This document shows, piece by piece, positions 35,391 through 43,807 of a DNA stretch of 64,000 nucleotides (positions within the stretch are counted from its first letter, which is position 1; each line of letters begins with the position of its first letter). The notes beneath the pieces are model-generated. The model was not told where the DNA came from. It did not search any database and was given only the letters and a program-made list of their open reading frames with translations. The stretch spans positions 248,001 through 312,000 of the forward strand of contig JALHOT010000003.1 of assembly GCA_022842845.1 (NCBI GenBank). The letters run 5' to 3'. The DNA is from Cyclobacteriaceae bacterium. GTDB lineage: Bacteria; Bacteroidota; Bacteroidia; Cytophagales; Cyclobacteriaceae. The position numbers were made by a program, and so were the translations under genes.

Positions 35391-36404
35391 TTAATATCTA
35401 ACAATTGCAGAACCCCAGGAGAGACCAACACCAAATCCAGAGATCAGTATAGTATCGCCCCGTTTTATTCTACCCGCTTCAACTGCATCCTTTAATGCTA
35501 TTGGAATGGAGGCAGATACCGTGTTGCCAATTTGGGCAATGTTAATAAAGACCTTTTCATCTGAAAGTTTTAGCGCCTTTACCAATGAATCAAGTGTTAG
35601 TTTGCTCGCCTGATGAAATACAAACAAGTCAATTTGTTCCAATGCAAGGTTGTTTCGCTTAAGCAGGTGTAGGATTTGTTTAGGAACGGTTTGCGAAATG
35701 AACTTCCATACGCCAAAACCATTCATATGTATGTTCTCCATCGACCTAACGTTTCCACTCATATCAGCAGTCTCCTCTTTCGTTATTTCAGAAATCGGGT
35801 TTCGTACACCCCCAGCAGGAATGTAAAAAGAGTCAAAGTCCTTTCCGGAAGACTCTAGTATTACGTCAATAATATTACTATCTGAATTTTCGGTGCGCTG
35901 TATAAAGGAAACTGCGGCAGCATCTCCAAAAAGAACTTTTGTTGACCTGTCGTTTTCGCCTATAAATTTGGAATATGTATCGGCATTTATCAGTAACACA
36001 TTATCAACAACACGTGTTTCTATTAATCCCCTGGCTATGGCAAGTCCGTAAACATAGCCAGAGCATGCAAGATTATAATCGAATGCCAGCAGCTGATGCG
36101 AGAGTTCAAAATATTTTTGTAAAAGGAACGCGTTAGAAGGCATAATAAAATCAGGGCTCTGTGTGCAGAAGATAATACCCTGAACTCTTGACTTATCTAT
36201 TCCAGAATTATCGAAAAATTTCTGTGTTGCTTGTATAGCTAGGTCAAGTGCTGTTTCATTTTTAGAGGCGATGTGCCGATTCCTTACACCTGATTTACTT
36301 TCAACCTTGTCAACATCCCAATCTGGATGTTTTTCTTTCAGCATTTGATTTGTTAAAATGCCTGCGGGCAAGTAGTATTCTATATGTTTTATTTCAACCG
36401 CCAT
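35391..36404 (-). CDS. 3-oxoacyl-ACP synthase III-like ketoacyl synthase
   Basis: A 337-residue thiolase-fold enzyme that condenses an acyl-CoA with malonyl-ACP. The full Cys-His-Asn triad is present: NLACSGYVYGLAIA (Cys114), FVFHQASKLT (His264) and QIGNTVSASIPIAL (Asn294), so it should be condensation-competent and not just a transferase. It overlaps the MBL gene by 11 bases and clusters with an ACP and an SDR reductase, i.e. the minimal set to make a 3-hydroxyacyl-ACP. It is not likely to be the housekeeping FabH given this location. Confidence 0.88.
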   Translation of the reverse strand: MAVEIKHIEYYLPAGILTNQMLKEKHPDWDVDKVESKSGVRNRHIASKNETALDLAIQATQKFFDNSGIDKSRVQGIIFCTQSPDFIMPSNAFLLQKYFELSHQLLAFDYNLACSGYVYGLAIARGLIETRVVDNVLLINADTYSKFIGENDRSTKVLFGDAAAVSFIQRTENSDSNIIDVILESSGKDFDSFYIPAGGVRNPISEITKEETADMSGNVRSMENIHMNGFGVWKFISQTVPKQILHLLKRNNLALEQIDLFVFHQASKLTLDSLVKALKLSDEKVFINIAQIGNTVSASIPIALKDAVEAGRIKRGDTILISGFGVGLSWGSAIVRY

Positions 36405-37029
36405 TTATCATTTCATTGTTGATGAGCCTGGTGTATTCCTCTGTGATTACAAACTCTTTTCCGTGCCCAGGGTAAACTTTAAAACCTTTGAAATCACCTA
36501 AAATCTTGTTAACGGATTGATTCAGTAAAGGCAAGTTACCACCCGGGAGATCCGTTCTCCCAATTGTTTCACTGAAGATTAAATCACCAACGATAATATT
36601 ATTGTCAATTACGAAGGTAACACTTCCTGGGGTATGTCCTGGTGTATGAACTACAGCTATCTGCCTATCACCCAACCTAAATGAGGGTATTTGATCAATA
36701 AAACCATCAATAGCCGGAGTAGAAAAAACTCCAACTCCCTTTGCGAGTTTTCGGTAGAGATTAGCCTGTCCTACCAGTCGCTTATCCAATGAGTGAATAA
36801 AGAAGGGAAGATTATACTTTTCTTTGAACTGGGCCACTGCTCCTAAATGGTCGAAGTGAGCATGTGTATTGATAATGCCCTTTAATTTTATGTTCTTTTT
36901 ACCAAATGCATCATCTAAAACATCGAAATCATCGCCAGGATCTATAAGCCAACCCTCGTGCTCATTGTAAAGCAAATAAGCATTTTCATACCATTGCCCT
37001 ACAGTAACTTTATCAATGAATACTGACAT
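36394..37029 (-). CDS. MBL-fold metallo-hydrolase (glyoxalase II-like)
   Basis: A 211-residue metal-dependent hydrolase. The metal-binding motif is NTHAHFDHLGA (His56, His58, Asp60, His61), followed by HTPGHTPGSV (a fourth ligand His), GDLIFSETIGRTD (bridging Asp) and VYPGHGKEF. The short length, without the extra C-terminal helices of human glyoxalase II, matches bacterial GloB-type thioesterases. It starts 1 base overlapping the SDR stop. Inside the acyl module it may act as a thioesterase or editing enzyme on acyl-ACP or acyl-CoA (inference). Confidence 0.85.
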   Translation of the reverse strand: MSVFIDKVTVGQWYENAYLLYNEHEGWLIDPGDDFDVLDDAFGKKNIKLKGIINTHAHFDHLGAVAQFKEKYNLPFFIHSLDKRLVGQANLYRKLAKGVGVFSTPAIDGFIDQIPSFRLGDRQIAVVHTPGHTPGSVTFVIDNNIIVGDLIFSETIGRTDLPGGNLPLLNQSVNKILGDFKGFKVYPGHGKEFVITEEYTRLINNEMINGG

Positions 37030-37751
37030 TACACTCCTCCCAAATAAATTATCTGCCCTGTTATAGCGCTACTTTCTGCTCGAATTAACCAGTCTGTAGT
37101 ATTCGTAACATCTGTCATCACTCCATATTGAGGTATTGCATTTCTTGACAAGACATCTTTTAGCGCTTGTTGATCGATCTGTGCTGAAAGCTCAGTTTCA
37201 ATAGCGGAAGGAGCCACTACGTTAACAGTAATGTTACTGGCGTATACTTCCTTCGCAAGGATTTCCGTATAGGTGTTAATGGCCGCTTTTGTAGTAGCAT
37301 AAATAGATTCTCCCTTCACTTTTAGTTTAGCCGCCATAGAGCCCATATTAATAATTCTTCCAAACTTGTTTCTTGCCATCAGTTTTACAGCCTCTCTACA
37401 AAATAGTATAACAGAGAAAACGTTTACCTGAAAGCTATGCGTAATCGTCTTTAAGGGAATCAAGAGCGCGGGTGAGAGTGTGGGGTTAATGGCTGCATTG
37501 TTTATCAGTATGTCAAGTCTACCATATTCTTTACGAATGGATGTAAACATTTCCATAATTTGTTTCTCATCGGCAATGTCTATACTGAAATGTCTGTAGT
37601 CATTACTTTCAATTGATGCCTGTGATCTGCTGCATCCGATAACTTTATAACCAGCCGAGAGGTAGTGTTTGGCTATATGTTCTCCAATACCCCTGCTGGT
37701 ACCTGTAACGAGAACAACTTTTTTTACTTCTGCGATCTCATTGCTCATCAA
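37029..37751 (-). CDS. SDR-family oxidoreductase (FabG-like 3-oxoacyl reductase)
   Basis: A 240-residue classical short-chain dehydrogenase. Cofactor motif VTGTSRGIGEHIA (residues 15-27), NNAAINP near 84-90, catalytic Ser138 in NMGSMAAK and the Tyr151-x3-Lys155 pair in YATTK. The SRG..SR pattern with basic residues after strand 2 (CSRSQ) suggests NADPH. It overlaps the ACP gene by 14 bases, the usual order in fatty-acid-like modules, so the likely reaction is reduction of the 3-oxoacyl-ACP made by the KAS III neighbour. A sugar-reductase role is less likely. Confidence 0.85.
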   Translation of the reverse strand: MMSNEIAEVKKVVLVTGTSRGIGEHIAKHYLSAGYKVIGCSRSQASIESNDYRHFSIDIADEKQIMEMFTSIRKEYGRLDILINNAAINPTLSPALLIPLKTITHSFQVNVFSVILFCREAVKLMARNKFGRIINMGSMAAKLKVKGESIYATTKAAINTYTEILAKEVYASNITVNVVAPSAIETELSAQIDQQALKDVLSRNAIPQYGVMTDVTNTTDWLIRAESSAITGQIIYLGGV

Positions 37752-38025
37752 TAAGCTTGGTTATATAGTCAGCCAAGGTCTTAACAGTTTTAAAAGGGCT
37801 TGATTCCATAGACATAGCACGCTCGTCTGCAATAGAAAGATAGTTGCCTGTCTCTTCTTCAAGCTTTTGTTCAATAGACGTGATTAAATGTACCAGTCCC
37901 ATTGAATCAAGGATACTGTTTTCACCAAACAGCGAAGAATCTTCATTCTTCAAAACGGGTGTTTCCAAATCAATGTTCACTTCATCAATAGCTTCATAGA
38001 TTACCTTCAATACAACATCTCTCAT
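37738..38025 (-). CDS. Acyl carrier protein
   Basis: A 95-residue acidic helical protein with the phosphopantetheine site ENSILDSMGLVHLI, Ser41 being the attachment residue (DSM instead of the usual DSL). The surrounding helices (VLKVIYEAIDEV; LVHLITSIEQKLEEETG; FKTVKTLADYITKLI) match the four-helix ACP fold. It is somewhat longer than housekeeping AcpP (about 78 residues), with a longer loop before helix 4. It starts the acyl module, 9 bases after the NeuD-like gene, and overlaps the SDR gene. Confidence 0.9.
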   Translation of the reverse strand: MRDVVLKVIYEAIDEVNIDLETPVLKNEDSSLFGENSILDSMGLVHLITSIEQKLEEETGNYLSIADERAMSMESSPFKTVKTLADYITKLIDEQ

Positions 38026-38034
38026 GGCATTTTA

Positions 38035-38739
38035 TTATTTAGTTGAATTCTTTGTGACTTCCCATTCTTGAATGATATCGGCCGGAACATCAATTTTATC
38101 TAACATTCTTGGTGGGTTACCTAGTACAAAAATGCCCTCCTTTACATCCTTTAGTATAAGACTTCCCATACCAACTTGTGCTCCTGGGCCGATTTCTACA
38201 TTTTCACCTATATTAGTGCCTGATCCTATAAAACTATACGGCCCCACTTTAACACCAGTGGTGGTGGTAATTGAAGAGCCCATTAAAGAACCTCTTCCAA
38301 TTAAATTGTTCACCGCTATAACACAACTCGCAGCAATAATGGCAAAGGATTCTATCCTTGTGTGATTAAATACTACCGTTCCGTAATGAATAATACAACC
38401 ATGTCCTACTTTGGCGGTTGAAAATACTTTGGCGGTTGGATGTATTAATGTTTCGAATCTTTCTTCTGGTAACTGAAGCGCTTCCAAAATTTTACTCCGT
38501 ATTATTCTTGTTCTGAATGATCCAATAGCAAAAATGAATTTCACAGAAGCGGGTAATGTTTTTGCTTTTGCAACGGGACCCAAAACAGGTATTTCCTTAA
38601 GTGAAGTTCCATGAAGCGCTGTGTTATCATCGAGGATGCCAATCACCTTGTATCTTGGTGATTTCTCATTTATGTCCTCAATCAATTCGTGAATTTCCCA
38701 AAAGGCATAGCCGCCACCGATTATAACAATTTCCTGCAT
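38035..38739 (-). CDS. NeuD-family sugar O/N-acyltransferase
   Basis: A 234-residue left-handed beta-helix transferase. The N-terminal third is a Rossmann-like nucleotide-sugar-binding region (EIVIIGGGYAFWEIHELIE, VIGILDDNTALHG), as in NeuD/PglD. From about residue 95 hexapeptide repeats run to the C-terminus (LIHPTAKVFSTAKVGHGCII, FIGSGTNIGENVEIGPGAQVGMG), with the catalytic His expected near HYGTVVFNHTRI. It ends in ILGNPPRMLDK-like sequence. Positioned directly before the ACP, it could use acyl-ACP instead of acetyl-CoA as donor, but that is speculation. Confidence 0.85.
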   Translation of the reverse strand: MQEIVIIGGGYAFWEIHELIEDINEKSPRYKVIGILDDNTALHGTSLKEIPVLGPVAKAKTLPASVKFIFAIGSFRTRIIRSKILEALQLPEERFETLIHPTAKVFSTAKVGHGCIIHYGTVVFNHTRIESFAIIAASCVIAVNNLIGRGSLMGSSITTTTGVKVGPYSFIGSGTNIGENVEIGPGAQVGMGSLILKDVKEGIFVLGNPPRMLDKIDVPADIIQEWEVTKNSTK

Positions 38740-38745
38740 ATTATT

Positions 38746-40632
38746 TTAAATCTTCTCTTTATTAAGAAATATGCGACACCACCACTCGAAATTCATAAAA
38801 GACCAAATCAAGAGCCGGTGATTTACATGATTATTGATATGGTCATTTACAATACTTTTCATATAGTCTTGGCTCACAAACTCTGACGACACTGTTTTAT
38901 TGTTCAACAATAACTCTTTAACGTAGTTAGCGTTTTCACCTCGGTACCAGCTTTCGTCTGGAGCAGAAAAACCTTGCTTTTTTCTATTGATGATTCTTTC
39001 AGGGATAAATCCCTCCATAGCTTTCCTCAATACATTTTTACCGTCATCAAACTCCTGATAGGCCTTCTTCTTCTTTTCGCTGTTTTCATCAATTCGCTTT
39101 CTGTTCTCTAGCTGCCCTAGCTTGTGTCTTACTGGAATTGTTTGAGCAAAATCAACTAAGTCATTATCAAGAAATGGGAATCTTTCCTCAAGGCCATTTG
39201 CCATACTTAGTTTATCACCTACTAAAAGAAGACCGGGTAAAAAGGTCTTTATCTCAAAGTATAAAGAATTGTTAATGTGTTGCTCAGGAGTATCGTAATT
39301 TAGAGATTTATTGAAAGTAAATACACGTTCAAATATTTCTCTTGGCTCTTCATTTCGTATTGACGATGCTACGTTAGGAACAAATAGTCTAGATCGATCA
39401 CCGTCTGGCACAAGTCTCTGCCAGAAGTCATAGTAATTATTAAAAAAATCTTTTTGATCAAGTGACTTAAAGACTCTGTAATAGCGCCATGGATAACCTC
39501 CGAATAGTTCATCACCCCCAGTTCCTTGTAAGCAAACTTTTACGAATTTACTTGCAAGTCTTGAGATATAATAGTTAGGATAACTCATGCCAACTCGTAA
39601 ATCTTCAAGGTGATAAACAAGTTTGGGCAAACTCCAACTCAAGTCACCAGCATTCATAACTTGTTCATAATGCTCGGTCTTGAAATGATTGGCCATTAAC
39701 TCAGCATCTCTTCTCTCATCGTAATTGGCCTCCACACCAGTCACTTCACTCATATCAAAGCCACATGTGAAGGTGGACAATCTATCCACTTGCTTGCTGG
39801 CTATCGCTGTTATAGAACCTGAGTCCATACCACCTGAAAGATAAGAGCCAACGGGTACATCAGCAATCATTTGACGTGTAACGGCCTGCTTAAATAACCG
39901 AGATGTCTCTTCTCTGGCATCTTCAAAGGTCATCTTCTCATCTGTCTTACTAAAGTCATAATCCCACCAAGAGCTATGTTTTACAGCTGTTGTGTCTTTA
40001 TTGATTTTCACAGTATTAGCGGGAGGGAGCATAGTCACATCCTTAAAAAGTGTGCGAAAACTGAAAAGATTTTGAAATGTAAAATACTCGTTGAGAGCCC
40101 CTGTGTCAATACTAACCTTAAAATCAGGATGTGCTATGATTGATTTAATTTCTGATGCGAAAACCAACGTTTTCCCGTTGTGCCAATAATATAATGGCTT
40201 AACTCCATAACGATCTCTGCTCAGAAAAAGTGTTTCTTCCTTGGTATTCCATGCAGCAATTGCAAACATACCATTCAGTCTTTTAAAAAAGGAGGGGCCT
40301 TGATAAGCCAACCCTTCACATATTACTTCGGTATCTGTAGTGCTGACAAACTCATGACCATTAGTTTTCAACTCCTGTTTCAATTCCAGGTAATTGTAAA
40401 TGCATCCATTAAAAAGAATTACCCACTCATTATTCTTAGAACTCATGGGCTGCGTTCCTTTGGGAGATGTATCTAGGATCGATAGTCTTCTATGCGCCAA
40501 TGCTACCCCTCTATCAATAAAATATCCCTCAGCATCTGGGCCGCGATGAGCTATTAGATCAGCCATTTTTTTTAAATGACTCTGACTAAAAAGTTCTCCG
40601 TTTAAATTAAATACTCCAGTAATTCCGCACAT
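38746..40632 (-). CDS. asnB: Asparagine synthetase-like glutamine amidotransferase (second copy)
   Basis: A 628-residue paralogue of the enzyme at 28083. Glutaminase: MCGITGVFNL (Cys2), HRGPDAEGYF, HRRLSILDTS and FNGCIYNY, where the usual Gly-Glu is Gly-Cys (FNGEIYN in the other copy). Synthetase: SYLSGGMDSGSITAIASKQ and GTGGDELFGGYPWRYY, then KLSMANGLEERFPFLD. It is inside the compact operon, 6 bases before the NeuD-like gene and 7 after the hydrolase. Amidation of a uronic acid in the repeat unit is the favoured role (inference from WbpS-type enzymes); free asparagine synthesis is possible. Confidence 0.85.
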   Translation of the reverse strand: MCGITGVFNLNGELFSQSHLKKMADLIAHRGPDAEGYFIDRGVALAHRRLSILDTSPKGTQPMSSKNNEWVILFNGCIYNYLELKQELKTNGHEFVSTTDTEVICEGLAYQGPSFFKRLNGMFAIAAWNTKEETLFLSRDRYGVKPLYYWHNGKTLVFASEIKSIIAHPDFKVSIDTGALNEYFTFQNLFSFRTLFKDVTMLPPANTVKINKDTTAVKHSSWWDYDFSKTDEKMTFEDAREETSRLFKQAVTRQMIADVPVGSYLSGGMDSGSITAIASKQVDRLSTFTCGFDMSEVTGVEANYDERRDAELMANHFKTEHYEQVMNAGDLSWSLPKLVYHLEDLRVGMSYPNYYISRLASKFVKVCLQGTGGDELFGGYPWRYYRVFKSLDQKDFFNNYYDFWQRLVPDGDRSRLFVPNVASSIRNEEPREIFERVFTFNKSLNYDTPEQHINNSLYFEIKTFLPGLLLVGDKLSMANGLEERFPFLDNDLVDFAQTIPVRHKLGQLENRKRIDENSEKKKKAYQEFDDGKNVLRKAMEGFIPERIINRKKQGFSAPDESWYRGENANYVKELLLNNKTVSSEFVSQDYMKSIVNDHINNHVNHRLLIWSFMNFEWWCRIFLNKEKI

Positions 40633-40639
40633 TGCAATG

Positions 40640-41653
40640 CTATTTACTTAAAATCATTTTTTTATAAAAAGCACGCAGGATGTCCCCGGGAGGGAATGTA
40701 TGTCCCCTATTTAGGTTATAGTACTCTACCTTTCCTGTATCCCTCAAGTAACTAAAAGTCTCAAGCGATTTATTCTCATATCCGTAGACAGGATTTTCAC
40801 TATCCTCCCAAGAAAAAAGATACTTTGTCTTACTTTGTGCAATCCCCCTCTTGATAAATTCCTTACTAAAGTAAGTCATTAGATTAGAGAAGATTGGTTG
40901 ATTCATTGTGGCATAGAATAATTCATGGAATAGTATGGAATAACCAGACGCCACAACAACAGCATCTGGTTTAGATAATAATGAAACCATTAAGGATGCA
41001 AATCCTCCTTGAGAAAGACCCACAACTATAACCTGAGAGTATTTAAGCTTTAGTGCTTTAATCAAAGCTACGATCTGAATAAAGTAGTTAGCTGTGTAAG
41101 ATTTCCCATTATTAATAAGTGTAGGGACTAATGCTGATTGGCTTAATTTATTAATTCCGTTATGGATCGCCAGAATATCTTCGTTTGGCTTTATGTATAA
41201 AAAAGAATCTCCCAATTCAGCATTTAGATCGAAAACGTTATCATACTCATTATGATAATTTGGTGCGCCATTATAAATCGCAGTACTTTGGTTATCCATT
41301 GATCCTGGAATCATCAGGATAGCAACCTCTGGATTCAATTTCCCCCTCTTGAAATAGGCAAATGACTCATCCCGTTTTTTTTTAATACTGAAGGAAACCT
41401 TAAACAAAGAATCAGTTATCAGTAACGCATCTTCAATTTTTGTCTTATCATAGGATGATTGAAGTTCATGATCTTCGAACGGGAATTTTTCCTTCAAGAA
41501 TAGACTAATTGATCTTATTGTTGTTATGCTATCGTAAACTAAGTTTGAGGAGATCAAGGGAGCATCAAATGCAGAAACTGCCCACTTATCCCTTGATTGA
41601 GTAAAAGATTCAAAACTTGTTAGCAGAATAACACAAATCAATAATCCCCTCAT
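40640..41653 (-). CDS. Exported alpha/beta-hydrolase
   Basis: A 337-residue protein with a cleavable signal peptide (MRGLLICVILLTSFESFTQS). The core contains the nucleophile elbow VVGLSQGGFASL with Ser214, and a candidate catalytic His in NRGHTFPPGD near residue 320; an oxyanion-side motif ILMIPGSMDN precedes it. It is predicted to act in the periplasm or outside, perhaps as an esterase removing acyl groups from the polysaccharide. Both ends overlap neighbouring genes (4 bases with the aminotransferase), so it belongs to the sugar operon. The acid residue of the triad is not assigned. Confidence 0.75.
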   Translation of the reverse strand: MRGLLICVILLTSFESFTQSRDKWAVSAFDAPLISSNLVYDSITTIRSISLFLKEKFPFEDHELQSSYDKTKIEDALLITDSLFKVSFSIKKKRDESFAYFKRGKLNPEVAILMIPGSMDNQSTAIYNGAPNYHNEYDNVFDLNAELGDSFLYIKPNEDILAIHNGINKLSQSALVPTLINNGKSYTANYFIQIVALIKALKLKYSQVIVVGLSQGGFASLMVSLLSKPDAVVVASGYSILFHELFYATMNQPIFSNLMTYFSKEFIKRGIAQSKTKYLFSWEDSENPVYGYENKSLETFSYLRDTGKVEYYNLNRGHTFPPGDILRAFYKKMILSK

Positions 41654-42807
41654 AAATTCTTAAGGTGGTGAACCACATATTCATAGTCTGCAGCAGTCAT
41701 CCTATTATGAAGGGGAATGGCCATTGAGAAGTTATTGGCAGCCATTGCTCCTGGATAATCCTCTGCTTTAAAACCATACTTATTCTTATAAAAGTCTAAC
41801 ATATGAACTGCGTGAGTTCCAGGACGAGTAGAAATACCCACTTGCTGAAGCTTTTCCATTATTTCATTTCTTTTTAACGGAGCTATGCTTTCATCAATCA
41901 TTGTCACAAATGATTGCCAGCCATGTTGGTAGTCGCTCGTGAACTGAGGTAATTTCAGCCAAGGAATATTCCCAAGTTCCTTCTTGTAGTAACCAGCCCA
42001 TTGGTTTCTTTCGTCAATGAATTTGTCCAATTTCTTAATCTGAACTACGCCAACTGCTCCTTGAAGATCTGTCATTCTGTAATTGAATCCCATGAGATTA
42101 AATCCAGGCAAGATGTATGGCTTCGCTCCATGATGACGCTCCTCTTCGGAAATTGAGGCTCCGTGATTTCGAAGTGATTTAATAGTCTCTGCTAATTGAT
42201 CATCATTAGTAGTTACCATTCCACCCTCTCCTGTTGTGACAGATTTTCTTGGATGAAAAGAAAAACAGCCAATCGTACCGAGCCCACCAGCAGGCACACC
42301 TTTGTACCCGCTTCCTGCTGCACAAGCTCCATCTTCAATCAATGGAATATCTCCTGCAATTTCCTTTATTGCATCCATGTTTGCGCATAACCCAAAAAGA
42401 TGAACAGGTATGATTGCCTTTGTCTTCTTAGTGATTCTTTTCTTCAAGTCTTCCGGATCTATGTTGAAGGTCTTGGGATCTACATCCACGAAAACCACTT
42501 TGGCTCCTTGATACAATACGATATTGGCAGTAGAGACCCAGGTAAAAGCAGGCACAATTACTTCGTCCCCTTCTTTGACATTAAGGGCCACAACAGCTAA
42601 ATGTAAAGCGGTGGTTGCGCTTGTAACAGCCATTGCATGCTTTACTTTATGTCGTTCAGCAAAAAGATTTTCAAACTCCCGCACTTTCGGACCAGAAGTA
42701 AGCCAACCTGTCATTAAAGGCTCTTTAGTAGCTAGCCATTCTTCTTCACCAGTAACGGGGAGGGAAATGGGTATGTTTCTTTTATTCATATCAATCAATA
42801 TTTTCAA
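41650..42807 (-). CDS. DegT/DnrJ/EryC1/StrS-family sugar aminotransferase
   Basis: A 385-residue PLP enzyme. It has TSATTALHLAVVALNVKEGDEV, the VPAFTWVSTANIVLYQGAKVVFVDVD segment, IEDGACAAGSGYKG and the PLP site FSFHPRKSVTTGEGGM with the Schiff-base lysine in PRKS; next is GFNYRMTDLQGAVGVVQ. The TTGEGGM form is shared with PseC/WbpE and perosamine synthases. Overlaps the epimerase upstream and the hydrolase downstream by 4 bases each, so it is co-translated. The keto-sugar substrate may be produced by the neighbouring epimerase/dehydratase or oxidoreductase. Confidence 0.88.
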   Translation of the reverse strand: MKILIDMNKRNIPISLPVTGEEEWLATKEPLMTGWLTSGPKVREFENLFAERHKVKHAMAVTSATTALHLAVVALNVKEGDEVIVPAFTWVSTANIVLYQGAKVVFVDVDPKTFNIDPEDLKKRITKKTKAIIPVHLFGLCANMDAIKEIAGDIPLIEDGACAAGSGYKGVPAGGLGTIGCFSFHPRKSVTTGEGGMVTTNDDQLAETIKSLRNHGASISEEERHHGAKPYILPGFNLMGFNYRMTDLQGAVGVVQIKKLDKFIDERNQWAGYYKKELGNIPWLKLPQFTSDYQHGWQSFVTMIDESIAPLKRNEIMEKLQQVGISTRPGTHAVHMLDFYKNKYGFKAEDYPGAMAANNFSMAIPLHNRMTAADYEYVVHHLKNL

Positions 42808-43787
42808 TTAATTTTATCAACACCACTTGCAATTCTCCAATCAATTAATCTCTGAAGTCCCTGCTCCAAATTATATTGATGCGTAAAATTTAAGTCTTCG
42901 GTGGCTTTCTTAGCAGACCCTATTCTGTTTTTAACAAACTGTCTTGCATCATCTGGTGCATATGGCTCGTACTTCACCTTTAGGCTTGATTTTTTCAACC
43001 GGAGAATTGTTTCGCAAAGATCTTTAACGGTAGTCTGAACTTCGGTGCCCACATTATAGAAGCCACACTCGATCTTGCTTGTTAAAGCATTAACATTCGC
43101 CCTTGCGACATCTTCTACGTAAATAAAATCATAGGCTTGTGATCCATCACCGTTAATCACAGGGGTTTCATTAGCGGCTATCTTATTGAGCATGATGGGG
43201 ACTACTCCGGTGTAAACAGCATGCTGATCCTGGCCTGGGCCATAAACATTCATATATCTCAATCCAACCACTTTCAATCCGTAGCGATCGTTAAAGGCAG
43301 TACACATTGCTTCTCCTGCAATCTTTGTCGCTCCGTAAAAGTTCTTATTATTGAACGGATGCTCTTCAGTCATTGGCACCTGAACGGCATCTCCGTAAAC
43401 AGAAGCTGAGGAGGAATAAACCAATTTCTTTACCTTATGCTTAACGCAAGCTTCCAATACGTTAAATGTTCCAGCAATATTTACTTCAAAAGCAGTTCTG
43501 GGAAAGTCCTTGCAATGAAGCAACCACATAGCTGCTAAATGAAAAACATAGTCCATTCCTTCTACAGCTTTGTCGAGAATATCAATATCCTTGATGTCTC
43601 CGCCAAATGGAAAAACTGTGCACCGCGAGTCTTTTAAAAGATCGTTTATATTGTCCATTTTACCCCGAGCAAAGTTGTCATAAATCACAACTTCTTTAAT
43701 TGGATGTTTTAAAAGCTCGCGCACTACAAAGTTTCCTATGAAGCCGGAGCCACCAATAACCAATACTTTAGATCCTTTTAAATCCAT
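42804..43787 (-). CDS. NAD-dependent sugar epimerase/dehydratase (extended SDR)
   Basis: A 327-residue nucleotide-sugar enzyme. NAD site VLVIGGSGFIGNFVVREL, the VFHLAAMWLLHC segment, Ser in YSSSASVYGDAV, the catalytic Tyr-x3-Lys YGATK and substrate loop RYMNVYGPGQDQHAVYTGVVP. It resembles UDP-glucose 4-epimerase and UDP-glucuronate-type enzymes, but the activity cannot be told from sequence alone. It lies 20 bases after the WlbA-like gene and overlaps the aminotransferase by 4 bases. Confidence 0.87.
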   Translation of the reverse strand: MDLKGSKVLVIGGSGFIGNFVVRELLKHPIKEVVIYDNFARGKMDNINDLLKDSRCTVFPFGGDIKDIDILDKAVEGMDYVFHLAAMWLLHCKDFPRTAFEVNIAGTFNVLEACVKHKVKKLVYSSSASVYGDAVQVPMTEEHPFNNKNFYGATKIAGEAMCTAFNDRYGLKVVGLRYMNVYGPGQDQHAVYTGVVPIMLNKIAANETPVINGDGSQAYDFIYVEDVARANVNALTSKIECGFYNVGTEVQTTVKDLCETILRLKKSSLKVKYEPYAPDDARQFVKNRIGSAKKATEDLNFTHQYNLEQGLQRLIDWRIASGVDKIN

Positions 43788-43807
43788 AACCTCTATTATT
43801 ATTTATG

